DNA from: Marinobacter persicus
GTDB taxonomy: Bacteria > Pseudomonadota > Gammaproteobacteria > Pseudomonadales > Oleiphilaceae
Direction: 5' to 3'
DNA length: 64,000 nt
Assembly (NCBI RefSeq): GCF_900114155.1
Contig: NZ_FOSC01000005.1
Span: 186,001 to 250,000 of the forward strand
The position numbers and the translations under genes are program-made. Of this stretch, positions 44,458 through 54,627 are shown piece after piece. Numbering within the stretch: the first letter of the stretch is position 1; each line of letters begins with the position of its first letter. Under the pieces are notes generated by a model. That model made no database searches, was not told where the DNA came from, and saw only the letters and a program-made list of their open reading frames with translations.

Positions 44458-44772
44458 TCAGCCCATATTGAACAGCTCGCCCAACTTGGTGGCCAGCATC
44501 ATGTCGCCCTCGGCCCGCAGCTGCCCGGCCATAAACGCCTGCATGCCGTCGGTCTCGCCGGAAACAATGCCCTTGAGCGTTTCAGAGTTCATGATCAGGG
44601 TAACTGAAGGATCGTCATGGGCGCCTTCAACCAGCTTGCAGGTACCATCCTTGACCACCAGGTGGTAGGTCTTGTCGTCTTCCACATCGAACTGGAAAAC
44701 CAGATCGAGACCCTGGGCGGCTTCTGCGTTAAAGTTGTTTTCCAGTTTTTCAAAAACCTGATCTACAGACAT
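44458..44772 (-). CDS. SCP2 sterol-binding-domain protein
   Basis: 104 aa from ATG 44772 (MSVDQVFEKLENNFN). A single SCP-2 fold that would hold a hydrophobic ligand: YHLVVKDGTCKLVEGAHDDP, VTLIMNSETLKGIVSGETDG and AFMAGQLRAEGDMMLATKLG. Its physiological ligand in bacteria is unknown. It is convergent with fimL and divergent from sohB. Confidence 0.92.
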   Translation of the reverse strand: MSVDQVFEKLENNFNAEAAQGLDLVFQFDVEDDKTYHLVVKDGTCKLVEGAHDDPSVTLIMNSETLKGIVSGETDGMQAFMAGQLRAEGDMMLATKLGELFNMG

Positions 44773-44943
44773 TGTTATACCTTTGCTGCTGTGAGTGTTC
44801 TTGTGCTTCGACTTTATGGTGACTGTCAGGTTGGTGTCAAGAACAATCAAACGTGTGTTTTAAATTTCAGCGGACGGCTTTGTGGCGCCTTTACCGACAA
44901 GGTACACTGCCATGTTCGCAAATGACCCTGTGGAGAGCATAGC

Positions 44944-46002
44944 TTGGAATTTCTGACTGAATACGGCCTGTTTCTGGCCAAAATCGCCACCTTCGTCATC
45001 GCCGCCGTTGTACTCGCGTCGGTTGTCGTGTCCCTGACCCGAAAAGAGTCGGACGAACACGGTGACGACGGCGAGCTGAAAATCGGCAAGCTCAACGACC
45101 AGTACCGCAAACTCCGCGAATCCATCCAGAGCCGCCTGATGTCCGAAGGCGAGCGCAAGGCCTGGCAGAAACAGAAGAAGAAAGAAAAGAAAGCGGAGAA
45201 AAAAGCCGCCAAACAGGGCAGCGACACCGAAGAAAAAGACAGCAAAGGGCGCATCTTTGTCATCGACTTCGATGGCGACATCAAAGCCAGCGACACCACC
45301 ACACTGCGCCGCTCCGTCTCCGCCATCCTCAGCGTGGCCGACCCGGACACCGACGAAGTGGTCATCCGCCTGGAAAGCGGCGGCGGTTTGGTCCACGCCT
45401 ACGGCCTGGCCGCCGCCCAGCTTGACCGCATCCGCAGCAAAGGCATCAAACTCACCGCCTGCGTCGACAAAGTCGCCGCCAGCGGCGGTTACATGATGGC
45501 CTGCGTGGCCGACCGCATCATCGCCTCACCGTTCGCCGTGCTCGGCTCCATCGGCGTCGTTGCCCAACTGCCCAACTTCCACCGGGTACTGAAAAAGAAC
45601 GACATCGACTTCGAAGTACTCACCGCCGGCGAACACAAACGCACCATGACCATCTTCGGCGAAAACACCGAAGGCGGCCGTAAGAAATTCCTCGAAGACC
45701 TGGAAGACACCCACACCCTGTTCAAAGACTACGTCAGCGAACGCCGCCCGAACCTGGACATCAAAGCCGTGTCCAACGGCGACATCTGGTTCGGCAAACG
45801 TGCCCTGGAAGTCAACCTGATTGACGAGGTGAAAACCTCCGACGAATACCTGATCGAAGCCTGTGACCGGGGAGAAGTAGTTTCAGTGTCCTATCAGCGC
45901 AAACGCACGCTGCCGGAGAAACTCGGCCTGGCGACCAGTGCCGCTGTAGAACACAGTATCTGGAAAGTTCTGAGCGTGTTCCGGAATCAGAAGATGCAGT
46001 GA
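44944..46002 (+). CDS. sohB: SohB-type inner-membrane serine protease (peptidase S49)
   Basis: 352 aa. The start TTG 44944 (MEFLTEYGLFLAKIATFVIA) has GGAGAG six bases upstream. One N-terminal transmembrane helix, a Lys/Glu-rich juxtamembrane stretch (about residues 70-100), then the S49 domain with DKVAASGGYMMACVADRIIA and PFAVLGSIGVVAQLPN carrying the Lys and Ser catalytic elements. A palindromic repeat follows about 108 bp after the stop. Confidence 0.95.
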   Translation: MEFLTEYGLFLAKIATFVIAAVVLASVVVSLTRKESDEHGDDGELKIGKLNDQYRKLRESIQSRLMSEGERKAWQKQKKKEKKAEKKAAKQGSDTEEKDSKGRIFVIDFDGDIKASDTTTLRRSVSAILSVADPDTDEVVIRLESGGGLVHAYGLAAAQLDRIRSKGIKLTACVDKVAASGGYMMACVADRIIASPFAVLGSIGVVAQLPNFHRVLKKNDIDFEVLTAGEHKRTMTIFGENTEGGRKKFLEDLEDTHTLFKDYVSERRPNLDIKAVSNGDIWFGKRALEVNLIDEVKTSDEYLIEACDRGEVVSVSYQRKRTLPEKLGLATSAAVEHSIWKVLSVFRNQKMQ

Positions 46003-46305
46003 TAGGCGAGTCAGATTTCGAAGCGGGTGCCCCTTAACGGAGGGTGCCCGTTTAAGCCGGCGTATTGAGTGAAGTGTTGCTTTAGGCGGGCGAACAAAAA
46101 GTCTGAATAGAAGGGCGGGAATGGCCTTTCCAAAAATTTCGAAGGCCAAGGATGGCCTGAGAGAACGCACGACCGCCATGGATGGCGGAAGTGCAGATTT
46201 TGCAGGAGCAAAAATCTGCCATGGATGTGCTCGTAGCGGTTTTTGGAAAGGCCATTTCCGCCCTTCGTACCCCGAGCTTGAGGTACGAAGGGCCAGAGGC
46301 GAACT
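46003..46305. other. Gene-free gap after sohB
   Basis: About 300 bp without a supportable gene. Most of it is the palindromic repeat at 46111-46265. No promoter is obvious. Confidence 0.75.
46111..46265 (+). repeat. Long palindromic intergenic repeat, copy 4
   Basis: 26-bp arms (46111-46136 and 46240-46265) pair with one mismatch around CTTTCCAAAAA / TTTTTGGAAAG. The interior is modular: GGCCAAGGATGGCC, CCGCCATGGATGGCGG, a hairpin GCAGATTTTGC / GCAAAAATCTGC, and GTGCTCGTAGCGG. It lies between convergent sohB and the DUF934 gene. Confidence 0.9.
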
Positions 46306-46812
46306 CTAAGAAGCCCGCCGCCGAAACAACGGCAAGTCGGTATCCCAAGCTGCCTGATAAGTCTGGCTGAAGAAATCCAGATACCGTGCCGCCTGTGAGG
46401 CATCCTTATCCGCCCGCAGCACAAACGTGCTGAAACCACAACGCTTCATAAACTGAAGCTGATCCAGCAGCACATCACCAATGGCCCGCAGATCGCCCTC
46501 ATAGCCAAAACGCTCCCGCAGCAGCCGGCCAATGCTGTAACCACGGCCATCCACAAAACGCGGGAAATTCACCGCAATCAGCGGTACCTCGTTAACCTTA
46601 CCGGCAAGAATCTCCGGCTCGTCGTGGCTGTCGAACCACACGCCAATATCGGCACGGTTGGCAAAAGTGGATTCGTTTTCCAGCCACAGATCCGCCGGCA
46701 CCAGCGCCGGCTTGTCATCGGGCAGGGCCAGGGCCTCGCCCTCTTCAGGGCGGGGCACCACAACCCAGTCATCCTGGCGCAACGCGCCGTCCGCAGTAAT
46801 TAACTCAGGCAT
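46306..46812 (-). CDS. DUF934 family protein, CysI partner
   Basis: 168 aa from ATG 46812 (MPELITADGALRQDDWVVV). The family (DUF934) nearly always follows the ferredoxin/NADPH sulfite reductase hemoprotein gene and is annotated as a probable sulfite-reduction accessory protein; the biochemical role is unproven. Seen: VPLIAVNFPRFVDGRGYSIG and YEGDLRAIGDVLLDQLQFMK, the conserved middle. It overlaps cysI by 8 bp, so the two are co-expressed. Confidence 0.9.
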   Translation of the reverse strand: MPELITADGALRQDDWVVVPRPEEGEALALPDDKPALVPADLWLENESTFANRADIGVWFDSHDEPEILAGKVNEVPLIAVNFPRFVDGRGYSIGRLLRERFGYEGDLRAIGDVLLDQLQFMKRCGFSTFVLRADKDASQAARYLDFFSQTYQAAWDTDLPLFRRRAS

Positions 46813-48457
46813 AAACCCGCTCCTTGAAAGGCTTGATACCGATCCGGCGATAGGTATCCAGGAAACTCTCTTCACTGGTACGTTGCTCAACGTACACATT
46901 CACAATGTTCGAAATCACATCCGGCACTTCCTCGCGGGCAAACGACGGCCCCAGGATCTTGCCGATCTGTGCATCGTGGTGGGACGAGCCGCCCAGACTG
47001 ATCTGGTAGAACTCATCGCCTTTCTTGTCCACGCCCAGCACGCCGATGTTGCCCACGTGGTGGTGACCACAGGCGTTCATGCAGCCGGAGATGTTCAGGT
47101 CGATCTCACCCAGGTCATACAGGTAATCCATGTCGTCAAAGCGACGCTGGATGGCTTCCGCCACCGGAATGGATTTGGCGTTGGCCAGGTTGCAGTAATC
47201 GCCACCCGGGCAGCAGATGATGTCGTTCAGGGTGTGCAGGTTGGCGGTGGCAAAACCCTTCGGCTTGAGGGACTGCCAAAGCTCGAACAGGCGGTCCTGG
47301 CGCACATCGGCCAGCACCACGTTCTGGTGGTGCGTCACCCGCGCCTCGCCAAAGCTGTACTCATCGGCCAGGTCGGCAATCTGGTCCAGCTGCTCATCGC
47401 TCACATCGCCCGGCGGTGTGCCGGTCTGCTTGAGCGTCAGCGTAACAATCGCGTAGCCCGGCTTCTTGTGGGTGTCCACGTTATGGGCCAGCCACTGGTC
47501 AAACTCGCGATTTTCGAAACGCTGGCTGGCCAGCAGATCGGTGGCGTTTTCCAGCTGCTCGTAGGCCGGCTCGGTGAAGAAGCCCTTGATGTGCTCAATG
47601 GCCTCCGGAGTCAGGCGAGTCGGGGAATCCTTGATGTGGGCCCACTCGGCTTCCACCTTCTCGGCAAAGCCTTCCGGGGTCAGCGCCTTCACCAGAATCT
47701 TGATACGGGCCTTGAACTTGTTGTCCCGGCGGCCATAGCGGTTATACACCCGCAGCACCGCTTCCAGGTACGTCAGCAGGTCCAGCTCCGGCAGGAATTC
47801 CCGGATCACCGGCCCCACCATGGGCGTGCGGCCCAGACCACCGCCCACGTGAACGCGGAAACCCAGCTCACCGGCGTCATTGCGCACCAGCTGCAGGCCA
47901 ATGTCGTGCACCTGGATGGCGGCCCTGTCGGTCTTCTCGGAGGCGTTCACCGCCACCTTGAATTTACGGGGCAGGAACGCGAATTCCGGATGGAAGGTGG
48001 ACCACTGGCGAATCAGCTCGCAATAGGGGCGCGGGTCGGCGATTTCATCGGACTGAACGCCGGCGAACTGGTCAGTGGTGGTGTTACGGATGCAGTTACC
48101 GCTGGTCTGGTTGGCGTGCATTTCCACTTCCGCCAGTTCCGCCAGAATATCCGGCACCTGTTCCAGCTCCGGCCAGTTCAGTTGCAGGTTCTGGCGGGTG
48201 GTGAAGTGGGCAAAGCGCTTGTCGTAATCGCGGGTAATGCGCGCCAGGCGGCGCAGCTGGTCGGAACGCAGCATGCCGTAAGGAACACAAATCCGCAGCA
48301 TGGGTGCGTGGCGCTGAACATAGAGCCCGTTCTGCAGGCGCAGCGGCAAATACTCTTCTTCTGCCAGCTCACCGGCCAGCCGGCGGCGTGTCTGGTCGCG
48401 GAATTGTTCGACCCGCTCGGCGGCCATTTTTCGATCGTGTTCGTCGTATACGTACAT
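46805..48457 (-). CDS. cysI: Sulfite reductase hemoprotein (siroheme / 4Fe-4S)
   Basis: Six-electron reduction of sulfite to sulfide for cysteine and methionine synthesis. 550 aa with the duplicated nitrite/sulfite-reductase fold. The cluster and siroheme cysteines are in CCPGGDYCNLANAKS and NISGCMNACGHHHVGNIGV. The start ATG 48457 gives MYVYDEHDRKMAAERVEQFR. Siroheme would need the CobA product encoded at 27005. Divergent upstream space (48458-48662) presumably holds the promoter; no CysB site could be proven. Confidence 0.95.
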   Translation of the reverse strand: MYVYDEHDRKMAAERVEQFRDQTRRRLAGELAEEEYLPLRLQNGLYVQRHAPMLRICVPYGMLRSDQLRRLARITRDYDKRFAHFTTRQNLQLNWPELEQVPDILAELAEVEMHANQTSGNCIRNTTTDQFAGVQSDEIADPRPYCELIRQWSTFHPEFAFLPRKFKVAVNASEKTDRAAIQVHDIGLQLVRNDAGELGFRVHVGGGLGRTPMVGPVIREFLPELDLLTYLEAVLRVYNRYGRRDNKFKARIKILVKALTPEGFAEKVEAEWAHIKDSPTRLTPEAIEHIKGFFTEPAYEQLENATDLLASQRFENREFDQWLAHNVDTHKKPGYAIVTLTLKQTGTPPGDVSDEQLDQIADLADEYSFGEARVTHHQNVVLADVRQDRLFELWQSLKPKGFATANLHTLNDIICCPGGDYCNLANAKSIPVAEAIQRRFDDMDYLYDLGEIDLNISGCMNACGHHHVGNIGVLGVDKKGDEFYQISLGGSSHHDAQIGKILGPSFAREEVPDVISNIVNVYVEQRTSEESFLDTYRRIGIKPFKERVYA

Positions 48458-48662
48458 GGAGTAAAAATCCTGCCTGTTATTACTGAAATGCAGGATACCA
48501 CTGTGTTTTTATTCTCAAAATGATTATTTCAACATAACATTATCGATTCAGGCGATAAGTAGCCCCGCACCGTTATTGGACGAAAAGCACTCTGGCGGCT
48601 TAAATGAGAATGAGACCGGTCACAACAAGAACTTTACCGGAGCGACCGGAAGGAGAGGTGTT

Positions 48663-48767
48663 ATGAAGAAGTCCATGCGTTCAGACAGCCAGGCGGATGC
48701 CGTAGCCGCTGTTTTACTGGTGGTACTGGCGGTGGCATTTGCCGTGGTGTGGGTGTCGGGCCAGTGA
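48663..48767 (+). CDS. Small membrane peptide, 34 aa, unknown
   Basis: MKKSMRSDSQADAVAAVLLV starts the peptide, and a single transmembrane helix (about residues 13-31) fills most of it. A very strong Shine-Dalgarno AAGGAGAGG is placed about five bases before ATG 48663. It sits between divergent cysI and the convergent DUF2970 gene. The helix and ribosome site argue for translation; function unknown. It ends 15 bp before the stop of the DUF2970 gene. Confidence 0.6.
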   Translation: MKKSMRSDSQADAVAAVLLVVLAVAFAVVWVSGQ

Positions 48768-48782
48768 GGGCGCGTTTGAAGC

Positions 48783-49010
48783 CTACTGGCTCGCCAGCAC
48801 GAGTTTGACAATCACGATCAGCGACACCACAAACACGGTGGTGAACAACAGCCCGGCAATAATGTAAGGCACCGGGCTGTGGCTGGAAAAATCTTCCTGC
48901 CGGCGTTTTTCCGATTGAACACCCAGCGCGCCGGCCAGCACGCTCTGCAGGATTTTGCCCACCCCGGGTTTGCGGGGTGGACCATCTTCGCGGTTATCCG
49001 GGTTGCTCAT
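48783..49010 (-). CDS. DUF2970 family membrane protein
   Basis: 75 aa. The conserved core IGKILQSVLAGALGVQSEK-like stretch (here VGKILQSVLAGALGVQSEKR) and DFSSHSPVPYIIAGLLFT are followed by one C-terminal transmembrane helix (LLFTTVFVVSLIVIVKLVL). Members are small inner-membrane proteins of unknown role. It lies 36 bp downstream of metH on the same strand, so it is probably in its transcript. Confidence 0.85.
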   Translation of the reverse strand: MSNPDNREDGPPRKPGVGKILQSVLAGALGVQSEKRRQEDFSSHSPVPYIIAGLLFTTVFVVSLIVIVKLVLASQ

Positions 49011-49046
49011 TGAACGCCCCTTGTTGAACCCATGCCGGCCCGGTTG

Positions 49047-52000
49047 TTACTCCGCCGGGTCGTAAGCCAGGCTTGGCATCAGCCAGCGCTCGGCCTCGGC
49101 TTTGGACCAGCCTTTACGTTCAGCATAGTCCTCAACCTGGTCAACGCCAATCTTGCCCACGGCAAAGTATTTTGACTCCGGATGGGCGAAGTACCAGCCG
49201 GACACCGCTGCCGTCGGGTACATGGCAAAGTGCTCGGTCAGCTCAAGGCTGGTATTGGCCGTGGCATCCAGCAACTTGAACAGCGTGGCCTTTTCCGTGT
49301 GGTCCGGGCAGGCCGGGTAGCCGGGAGCCGGGCGAATGCCGCGATAGCGTTCCTTGATCAGGTCTTCGTTTTCCATCTGTTCGTCGGTGGCATAGCCCCA
49401 GAATTCCTTGCGCACGCGCTCATGCATGCGCTCGGCAAAGGCTTCCGCCAACCGGTCGGCCAGGGCCTGGACCATGATGGCACTGTAATCGTCGTTGGCG
49501 GCCTTGAACTCTTCAGTCAACTCGTCCACGCCAATGCCGGTGGTCACGGCAAAGCCGCCCACGTAATCCCCCAGGTGTGAGCTCTCCGGTGCGACAAAGT
49601 CGGACAGCGCCATCATTGGCTTGCCCGGTGCCTTGTCATCCTGTTGGCGCAGGTGGTGCAGGGTGGTCAGCTCCTCGGTGCGGGACTCGTCGGTATACAC
49701 CACAATGTCGTCGCCCCGGCGATTGGCCGGCCAGAAACCGATCACGCCCCTGGCGGTGACCCGTTTCTCCTCGATCATGCGCTTGAGCAGCTTCTGGGCA
49801 TCGTCGAACAGGTTCCGGGCCGCTTCCCCCCGTTTGGGATCGTCGAAAATCGCCGGATATTTGCCGGCAATGTCCCAGGAGATGAAAAACGGTGTCCAGT
49901 CGATGTAATCCACCAGCTCCTCGAGCTTGTAGTCGTCGAACACCCGCACACCGGTAAACGCCGGCTGAACCGGCTGATAGCCGTCGAAGTCGATTTCCGG
50001 TGCCCGCTGGCGCGCTTCCTCCAGGCTGACCAGCTTGGTGCGGTCGCCCCGGTTCTTGCGGCGCTCGCGGATCTCGTCGTATTCGGTGCGGGCCGCCGCC
50101 ACGAACTCGTCCTTGGTTTTGCGGCTCAGTAGCTGCGAAGCCACGTTCACGCAGCGGGAGGCGTCCGACACGTACAGGGCGATGTCGTTCTTGTACTGGG
50201 GCTCGATCTTCACCGCCGTGTGGGCCTTGGAGGTGGTGGCGCCGCCGATCATCAGCGGGATGTTGAAGTCCAGGCGCTGCATTTCGCGGGCCACGTGCAC
50301 CATTTCATCCAGCGACGGGGTAATCAGGCCACTCAGGCCGATGAGATCAACGTTTTCTTCCTTCGCCTTTTCCAGGATCTTGTCGCAGGGCACCATCACG
50401 CCCATGTCGATCACTTCGTAGTTGTTGCACTGCAGCACCACGCCCACGATGTTCTTGCCGATGTCGTGCACATCGCCCTTGACCGTGGCCATCAGGATCT
50501 TGCCCTTGGCCTGCTGGCCTTCGGACTTCTCCGCCTCGATGTAGGGGATCAGGTGCGCCACGGCCTGCTTCATAACCCGGGCGCTTTTTACCACCTGGGG
50601 CAGGAACATCTTGCCGTCGCCGAACAGGTCGCCGACCACATTCATGCCAGCCATCAGCGGGCCTTCGATCACCTCGATGGGGTGCTCGGCGTTCTGGCGG
50701 CAGGCTTCGGTGTCGTCAATGATGTAGCTGGTAATGCCTTTGACCAGGGCATGCTCCAGGCGCTTCTCCACCGGCCATTCGCGCCAGGCCAGGTCTTCTT
50801 CCTTTGCCTGGCCGCCCTTGCCCTTGAACTTCTCGGCCGCCTCCAGCAGGCGGTCGGTGGAATCCTCGCGGCGGTTGAGCACTACGTCTTCCACCAGTTC
50901 TTTCAGATCCGGCTCGATTTCGTCGTAAATCACCAGCTGGCCGGGGTTCACGATGCCCATGTTCATGCCGGCCTTGATGGCGTGGTACAGGAACACCGAG
51001 TGGATGGCCTCGCGCACCGCGTCGTTGCCCCGGAAGGAGAAGGACACGTTACTCACGCCGCCGGAGATGGAGGCGTGCGGGCAGTGCTCCCGAATCCAGC
51101 GGGTGGCGTTGATGAAGTCCACCGCGTAGTTGTTGTGCTCCTCGATGCCGGTGGCAATGGCAAAGATGTTTGGGTCGAAAATGATGTCGGCCGGGTTGAA
51201 GCCGATGCCCACCAGCACGTCGTAGGAGCGTTTGCAGATTTCGGTCTTGCGCTCGAAGGTGTCGGCCTGGCCGTCCTCGTCAAAGGCCATGACCACCACG
51301 GCGGCGCCGTAGCGCATGCAGTCTTTCGCGCGCTTGATGAACTCTTCCTCGCCTTCCTTCAGACTGATGGAGTTCACCACCGCCTTGCCCTGGATGCAGC
51401 GCAGGCCGGCTTCGATCACGTCCCACTTGGACGAATCGATCATCAGTGGCACGCGGGAAATGTCCGGCTCCGAGGCCACCAGGTTCAGGAAGGTGACCAT
51501 CACCTCTTTCGACTCCAACATGCCCTCGTCCATGTTGATGTCGATGATCTGGGCGCCGTTTTCCACCTGGTCCCGGGCCACGCTCAGGGCCTCTTCGTAC
51601 TGCTCTTCCTTGATCAGGCGCAGGAAGCGCTTGGAGCCCGTAACGTTGGTGCGCTCGCCCACGTTGATGAACAGGGTGTTCTCATCCCCGGTGAACGGCT
51701 CCAGGCCGGACAGCCGCAGCGCCTTCGGGCGCTCGGGAATCTGGCGGGGCGGGTATTTGGAAACCGCCTTGGCAATGGCTTCAATGTGGTCCGGGCGGGA
51801 GCCACAGCAGCCGCCGATGATGTTCAGAAAACCATCGCGGGCAAAGCCTTCGATGATCTCGGCCATTTCCTCGGGGGTCTGGTCGTATTCGCCAAACTCG
51901 TTGGGCAGCCCCGCGTTGGGGTGGGCGGAGACGTAGGTTTCCGCCTTGTTGGACAGTTCTTCCACGTACGGGCGCAGTGCGTCGGCACCCAGGGCGCAGT

Positions 52001-52745
52001 TCAGGCCCACGGAAATGGGCTTGGCGTGGGCAATGGAATTGTAGAAGGCCTCGGTGGTCTGGCCGGACAGGGTGCGGCCGGAGGCATCGGTAATGGTGCC
52101 GGAAATCATGATCGGCAGTTCGAAGCCTTCATCCTCGAAGAACTGCTGGATGGCGTAAATGGCCGCCTTGGCGTTGAGCGTGTCGAAAATGGTTTCGATC
52201 AGGATCAGATCAACGCCACCCTCAACCAAACCGGACACCGCTTCGTAGTAGTTATCCACCAGCGTCTGAAAGTCGATGTTGCGGTAGCCGGGGTTGTTTA
52301 CGTCCGGCGACAGAGACGCGGTGCGGGACGTGGGGCCAACGGCGCCGGCAACAAAACGGGGCTTGTCCGGGTTCTTTGCGGTAAACTCGTCGGCGATTTC
52401 ACGGGCGAGCTTTGCGGAAGCCACGTTCAGCTCCCGGGCCAGGTCCTCCATGCCGTAATCTGCCTGGGACAACCGGGTGGAGTTGAAGGTGTTGGTTTCG
52501 ATGATGTCGGCGCCGGCATCCAGATAGTCGGCGTGGATGTTTTTCAGCAGCGCCGGCTGGGTGAGGTTGAGCAGGTCATTGTTGCCCTGAACCTCACGCT
52601 CGTAGTCTTTGAACCGATCGCCACGGAACGCCGCTTCATCCAGTTTCTGGTTCTGGATCATGGTGCCCATGCCGCCATCAAGAATCACAATGCGTTCTTT
52701 GAGGGCCGTGTGCAGTTGTTGCAGGCGGGTTGTGCGATCGGTCAT
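49047..52745 (-). CDS. metH: Cobalamin-dependent methionine synthase
   Basis: Transfers methyl from methyltetrahydrofolate to homocysteine through cobalamin. 1232 aa in the standard order: homocysteine/Zn domain ([22 protein letters not shown]), pterin domain ([29 protein letters not shown]), B12 cap and Rossmann domain with the cobalt-binding His in [16 protein letters not shown], and the C-terminal AdoMet reactivation domain ([19 protein letters not shown]). No clear cobalamin riboswitch is seen upstream. DUF2970 follows. Confidence 0.98.
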   Translation of the reverse strand: MTDRTTRLQQLHTALKERIVILDGGMGTMIQNQKLDEAAFRGDRFKDYEREVQGNNDLLNLTQPALLKNIHADYLDAGADIIETNTFNSTRLSQADYGMEDLARELNVASAKLAREIADEFTAKNPDKPRFVAGAVGPTSRTASLSPDVNNPGYRNIDFQTLVDNYYEAVSGLVEGGVDLILIETIFDTLNAKAAIYAIQQFFEDEGFELPIMISGTITDASGRTLSGQTTEAFYNSIAHAKPISVGLNCALGADALRPYVEELSNKAETYVSAHPNAGLPNEFGEYDQTPEEMAEIIEGFARDGFLNIIGGCCGSRPDHIEAIAKAVSKYPPRQIPERPKALRLSGLEPFTGDENTLFINVGERTNVTGSKRFLRLIKEEQYEEALSVARDQVENGAQIIDINMDEGMLESKEVMVTFLNLVASEPDISRVPLMIDSSKWDVIEAGLRCIQGKAVVNSISLKEGEEEFIKRAKDCMRYGAAVVVMAFDEDGQADTFERKTEICKRSYDVLVGIGFNPADIIFDPNIFAIATGIEEHNNYAVDFINATRWIREHCPHASISGGVSNVSFSFRGNDAVREAIHSVFLYHAIKAGMNMGIVNPGQLVIYDEIEPDLKELVEDVVLNRREDSTDRLLEAAEKFKGKGGQAKEEDLAWREWPVEKRLEHALVKGITSYIIDDTEACRQNAEHPIEVIEGPLMAGMNVVGDLFGDGKMFLPQVVKSARVMKQAVAHLIPYIEAEKSEGQQAKGKILMATVKGDVHDIGKNIVGVVLQCNNYEVIDMGVMVPCDKILEKAKEENVDLIGLSGLITPSLDEMVHVAREMQRLDFNIPLMIGGATTSKAHTAVKIEPQYKNDIALYVSDASRCVNVASQLLSRKTKDEFVAAARTEYDEIRERRKNRGDRTKLVSLEEARQRAPEIDFDGYQPVQPAFTGVRVFDDYKLEELVDYIDWTPFFISWDIAGKYPAIFDDPKRGEAARNLFDDAQKLLKRMIEEKRVTARGVIGFWPANRRGDDIVVYTDESRTEELTTLHHLRQQDDKAPGKPMMALSDFVAPESSHLGDYVGGFAVTTGIGVDELTEEFKAANDDYSAIMVQALADRLAEAFAERMHERVRKEFWGYATDEQMENEDLIKERYRGIRPAPGYPACPDHTEKATLFKLLDATANTSLELTEHFAMYPTAAVSGWYFAHPESKYFAVGKIGVDQVEDYAERKGWSKAEAERWLMPSLAYDPAE

Positions 52746-52968
52746 AAGGAAATTCCAGAAATCGTTAGTAAAAAGGTGTTTCAGAACCGGCGCCGGATCA
52801 TAGCAAAAAAGGCCGGAAAGGTCTCAGGCATGTTGACGAACGTCATTTCGCCGGCTGGTTGATACGTAAAACTCATTAGGCAGTTAATGCCCGACTATTT
52901 TACTTGGTCTTTCAAGTTACCGCCAAGTCTCTTAAAATGGTCTCAACACTTGATAACAGGTAGGTCGT

Positions 52969-53556
52969 ATGGCTTTGGTAACAGTAACTGATTCAGCAAG
53001 GGACTATCTTGCACAACTGATCGAAAAACAGGACGTTGAAGGCATGGGCGTGCGTATTTTCGTGACCCAGCCGGGCACTCGAAACGCAGAAACCTGCCTC
53101 GCCTATTGCCCGCCGAACGAGATCGTGCCGACCGACGAGCAGGTGGACCTTGAGAAATTCACCCTGTACCTGGACCACAACTCGGTGCCGTTCCTGGAGG
53201 ATGCCTACGTGGACTACTCCAAGGACCAGATGGGCGGCCAGCTGACCATCAAGGCGCCGAACGCCAAGGTACCCCAGGTGTCTGACGACGCACCGCTGCC
53301 AGACCGCGTGAACTACGTGCTGGCCACTGAAATCAACCCGAACCTGGCGGCCCACGGTGGTGATGTGCAACTGGTGGAGATTGTTGACGAGTCGGTTGCG
53401 GTACTGCGCTTTGGCGGTGGTTGCCAGGGTTGCTCCGCCGTCAGCCTGACCCTGAAGCAGGGCGTTGAGAAAACCCTGAAGGAAGTGGTGCCGGAAATCA
53501 CCGAAGTGCGTGATGTGACCGACCATTCCTACACCGAGAACGCTTACTACCAGTAA
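52969..53556 (+). CDS. nfuA: Fe-S biogenesis protein NfuA
   Basis: 195 aa. The N-terminal degenerate A-type domain (about residues 1-95) lacks its cysteines in the usual pattern. The C-terminal Nfu domain has CxxC in [20 protein letters not shown] and carries a [4Fe-4S] cluster to targets. It is divergent from metH as in Pseudomonas, and a terminator follows. Confidence 0.97.
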   Translation: MALVTVTDSARDYLAQLIEKQDVEGMGVRIFVTQPGTRNAETCLAYCPPNEIVPTDEQVDLEKFTLYLDHNSVPFLEDAYVDYSKDQMGGQLTIKAPNAKVPQVSDDAPLPDRVNYVLATEINPNLAAHGGDVQLVEIVDESVAVLRFGGGCQGCSAVSLTLKQGVEKTLKEVVPEITEVRDVTDHSYTENAYYQ

Positions 53557-53579
53557 GGTTTACCCGCACTGGTACGCAA

Positions 53580-53617
53580 AAGCCCGCAGAGCCTGTGCGC
53601 CCTGCGGGCTTTTTTGT
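53580..53617. terminator. Terminator between convergent nfuA and tusE
   Basis: Stem AAGCCCGCAG / CTGCGGGCTT followed by TTTTTG on the plus strand. On the minus strand the stem is followed by TTTTGCG, so it may serve both genes. Confidence 0.85.
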
Positions 53618-53639
53618 GCCCGGATAATTCCCGGGGGAT

Positions 53640-53966
53640 TTACAGGCAGTTGGTCGGGCGGGGCAGGCCGGCAATGCGGCAGGCGGTTTTGGCTGGGGTG
53701 CCGGGGAACAGCTGCATCAGGTAGATGCTGTTGCCCTTGTCTTCGCCCAGGCTTTCCTTCACGGCTTTGACAAACAGCCGGTTCGACGGCGGCGACATTT
53801 CATGTTCGCTGTAAAAATCCCTCAGAAACTCTATGATTTCCCAGTGTTTTTCGTCCAGCTTGATGCCGTCTTCACCGGCAATGGCAACGGCGACATCTCG
53901 GTTCCAGTCGCCGGCGTTTTCCAGAAAACCTTCGTTGTTGCGCAGTGGCAGGGTGGTGTCTGTCAT
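53640..53966 (-). CDS. tusE: TusE / DsrC-like sulfur-relay protein
   Basis: 108 aa. The flexible C-terminus ends CRIAGLPRPTNCL, with the penultimate catalytic Cys that accepts sulfur from TusBCD and passes it to MnmA for 2-thiouridine. DEKHWEIIEFLRDFY is the family core. It is the last gene of tusDCBE, 4 bp after tusB. Confidence 0.95.
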   Translation of the reverse strand: MTDTTLPLRNNEGFLENAGDWNRDVAVAIAGEDGIKLDEKHWEIIEFLRDFYSEHEMSPPSNRLFVKAVKESLGEDKGNSIYLMQLFPGTPAKTACRIAGLPRPTNCL

Positions 53967-53970
53967 GGTT

Positions 53971-54261
53971 TTACCAGCTGATGATGCGTGGGTTGTCGGC
54001 GGTCAGTTGAACCAGTTCCTGATAATCAATCAGGGTATGCCGGCCGTTCAGTGTGCTCAGCCCCCGGGCCCGGACATCGGCCTGCAGCGCATAACACGGC
54101 TCTGGCAGGGACAGGCCTGAGTTCGCCAGTGCCAGAACGGCGTTTTCCATCAACACCAGGCTGTCGCCGGGCTGCAGGCTTTGCAGGCAACGGGCAAAGC
54201 GTGAATGTTCGGGCGCCTTGTTCAGCAAGTGCAGGGTATGAGTATTCGGTGTGTCCGTCAT
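53971..54261 (-). CDS. tusB: TusB / DsrH-like sulfur-relay subunit
   Basis: 96-aa small subunit of the TusBCD heterohexamer. HLLNKAPEHSRFARCLQSL and GDSLVLMENAVLAL are typical. It has no reliably placed catalytic Cys by eye, as usual for this subunit. It lies 15 bp after tusC. Confidence 0.92.
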   Translation of the reverse strand: MTDTPNTHTLHLLNKAPEHSRFARCLQSLQPGDSLVLMENAVLALANSGLSLPEPCYALQADVRARGLSTLNGRHTLIDYQELVQLTADNPRIISW

Positions 54262-54276
54262 GGGTTCCTCGCGGGG

Positions 54277-54627
54277 TTAGCCGGCAAACAGCACGTCTGT
54301 GTGGCGGGCGATGATCGGTTCTACCGCTTCCACCCGGGTAACACCGGCCAGCAGGTTGCTGTCGTCCAGACCGTAGCGCTGGCAGGCGGGGCCATCGGCC
54401 AGAATGGCTTCCACACCGAACATGGGCGCGGCCGCCAGGTTTTTCTCCACGGTTTTCTGGCCCAGCTCCGTGGCCTGCTGGCCCTGGCGCAGCCAGTTCA
54501 CCCCGGCGTCGCAGAACAGCAGGCTGACGGGCTGGTCAAACGCCGCCAGGGAAAAAGCCATATCCAACGCTTCGCGGCCACTCCAGCTGCCGTAGGGCGC
54601 CTGGTCGATCACAATCAACGTAGTCAT
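54277..54627 (-). CDS. tusC: TusC / DsrF-like sulfur-relay subunit
   Basis: 116 aa of the DsrE fold. IDQAPYGSWSGREALDMAFS and VSLLFCDAGVNWLRQGQ are family motifs. It overlaps tusD by 4 bp. Confidence 0.93.
   Translation of the reverse strand: MTTLIVIDQAPYGSWSGREALDMAFSLAAFDQPVSLLFCDAGVNWLRQGQQATELGQKTVEKNLAAAPMFGVEAILADGPACQRYGLDDSNLLAGVTRVEAVEPIIARHTDVLFAG

Noticed and set aside
46658..48523. 621-codon open frame on the plus strand opposite cysI
   Set aside because: Antisense shadow of cysI; no recognisable protein features and no suitable ribosome site.
50220..52862. 880-codon open frame on the plus strand opposite metH
   Set aside because: It mirrors the metH frame in GC-rich sequence; its translation is His/Val/Gly-rich without domain logic, while metH is complete on the other strand.
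52746..52968. Cobalamin riboswitch upstream of metH
   Set aside because: The intergenic space is short and I could not find the B12-box or the expected helices on the minus strand.
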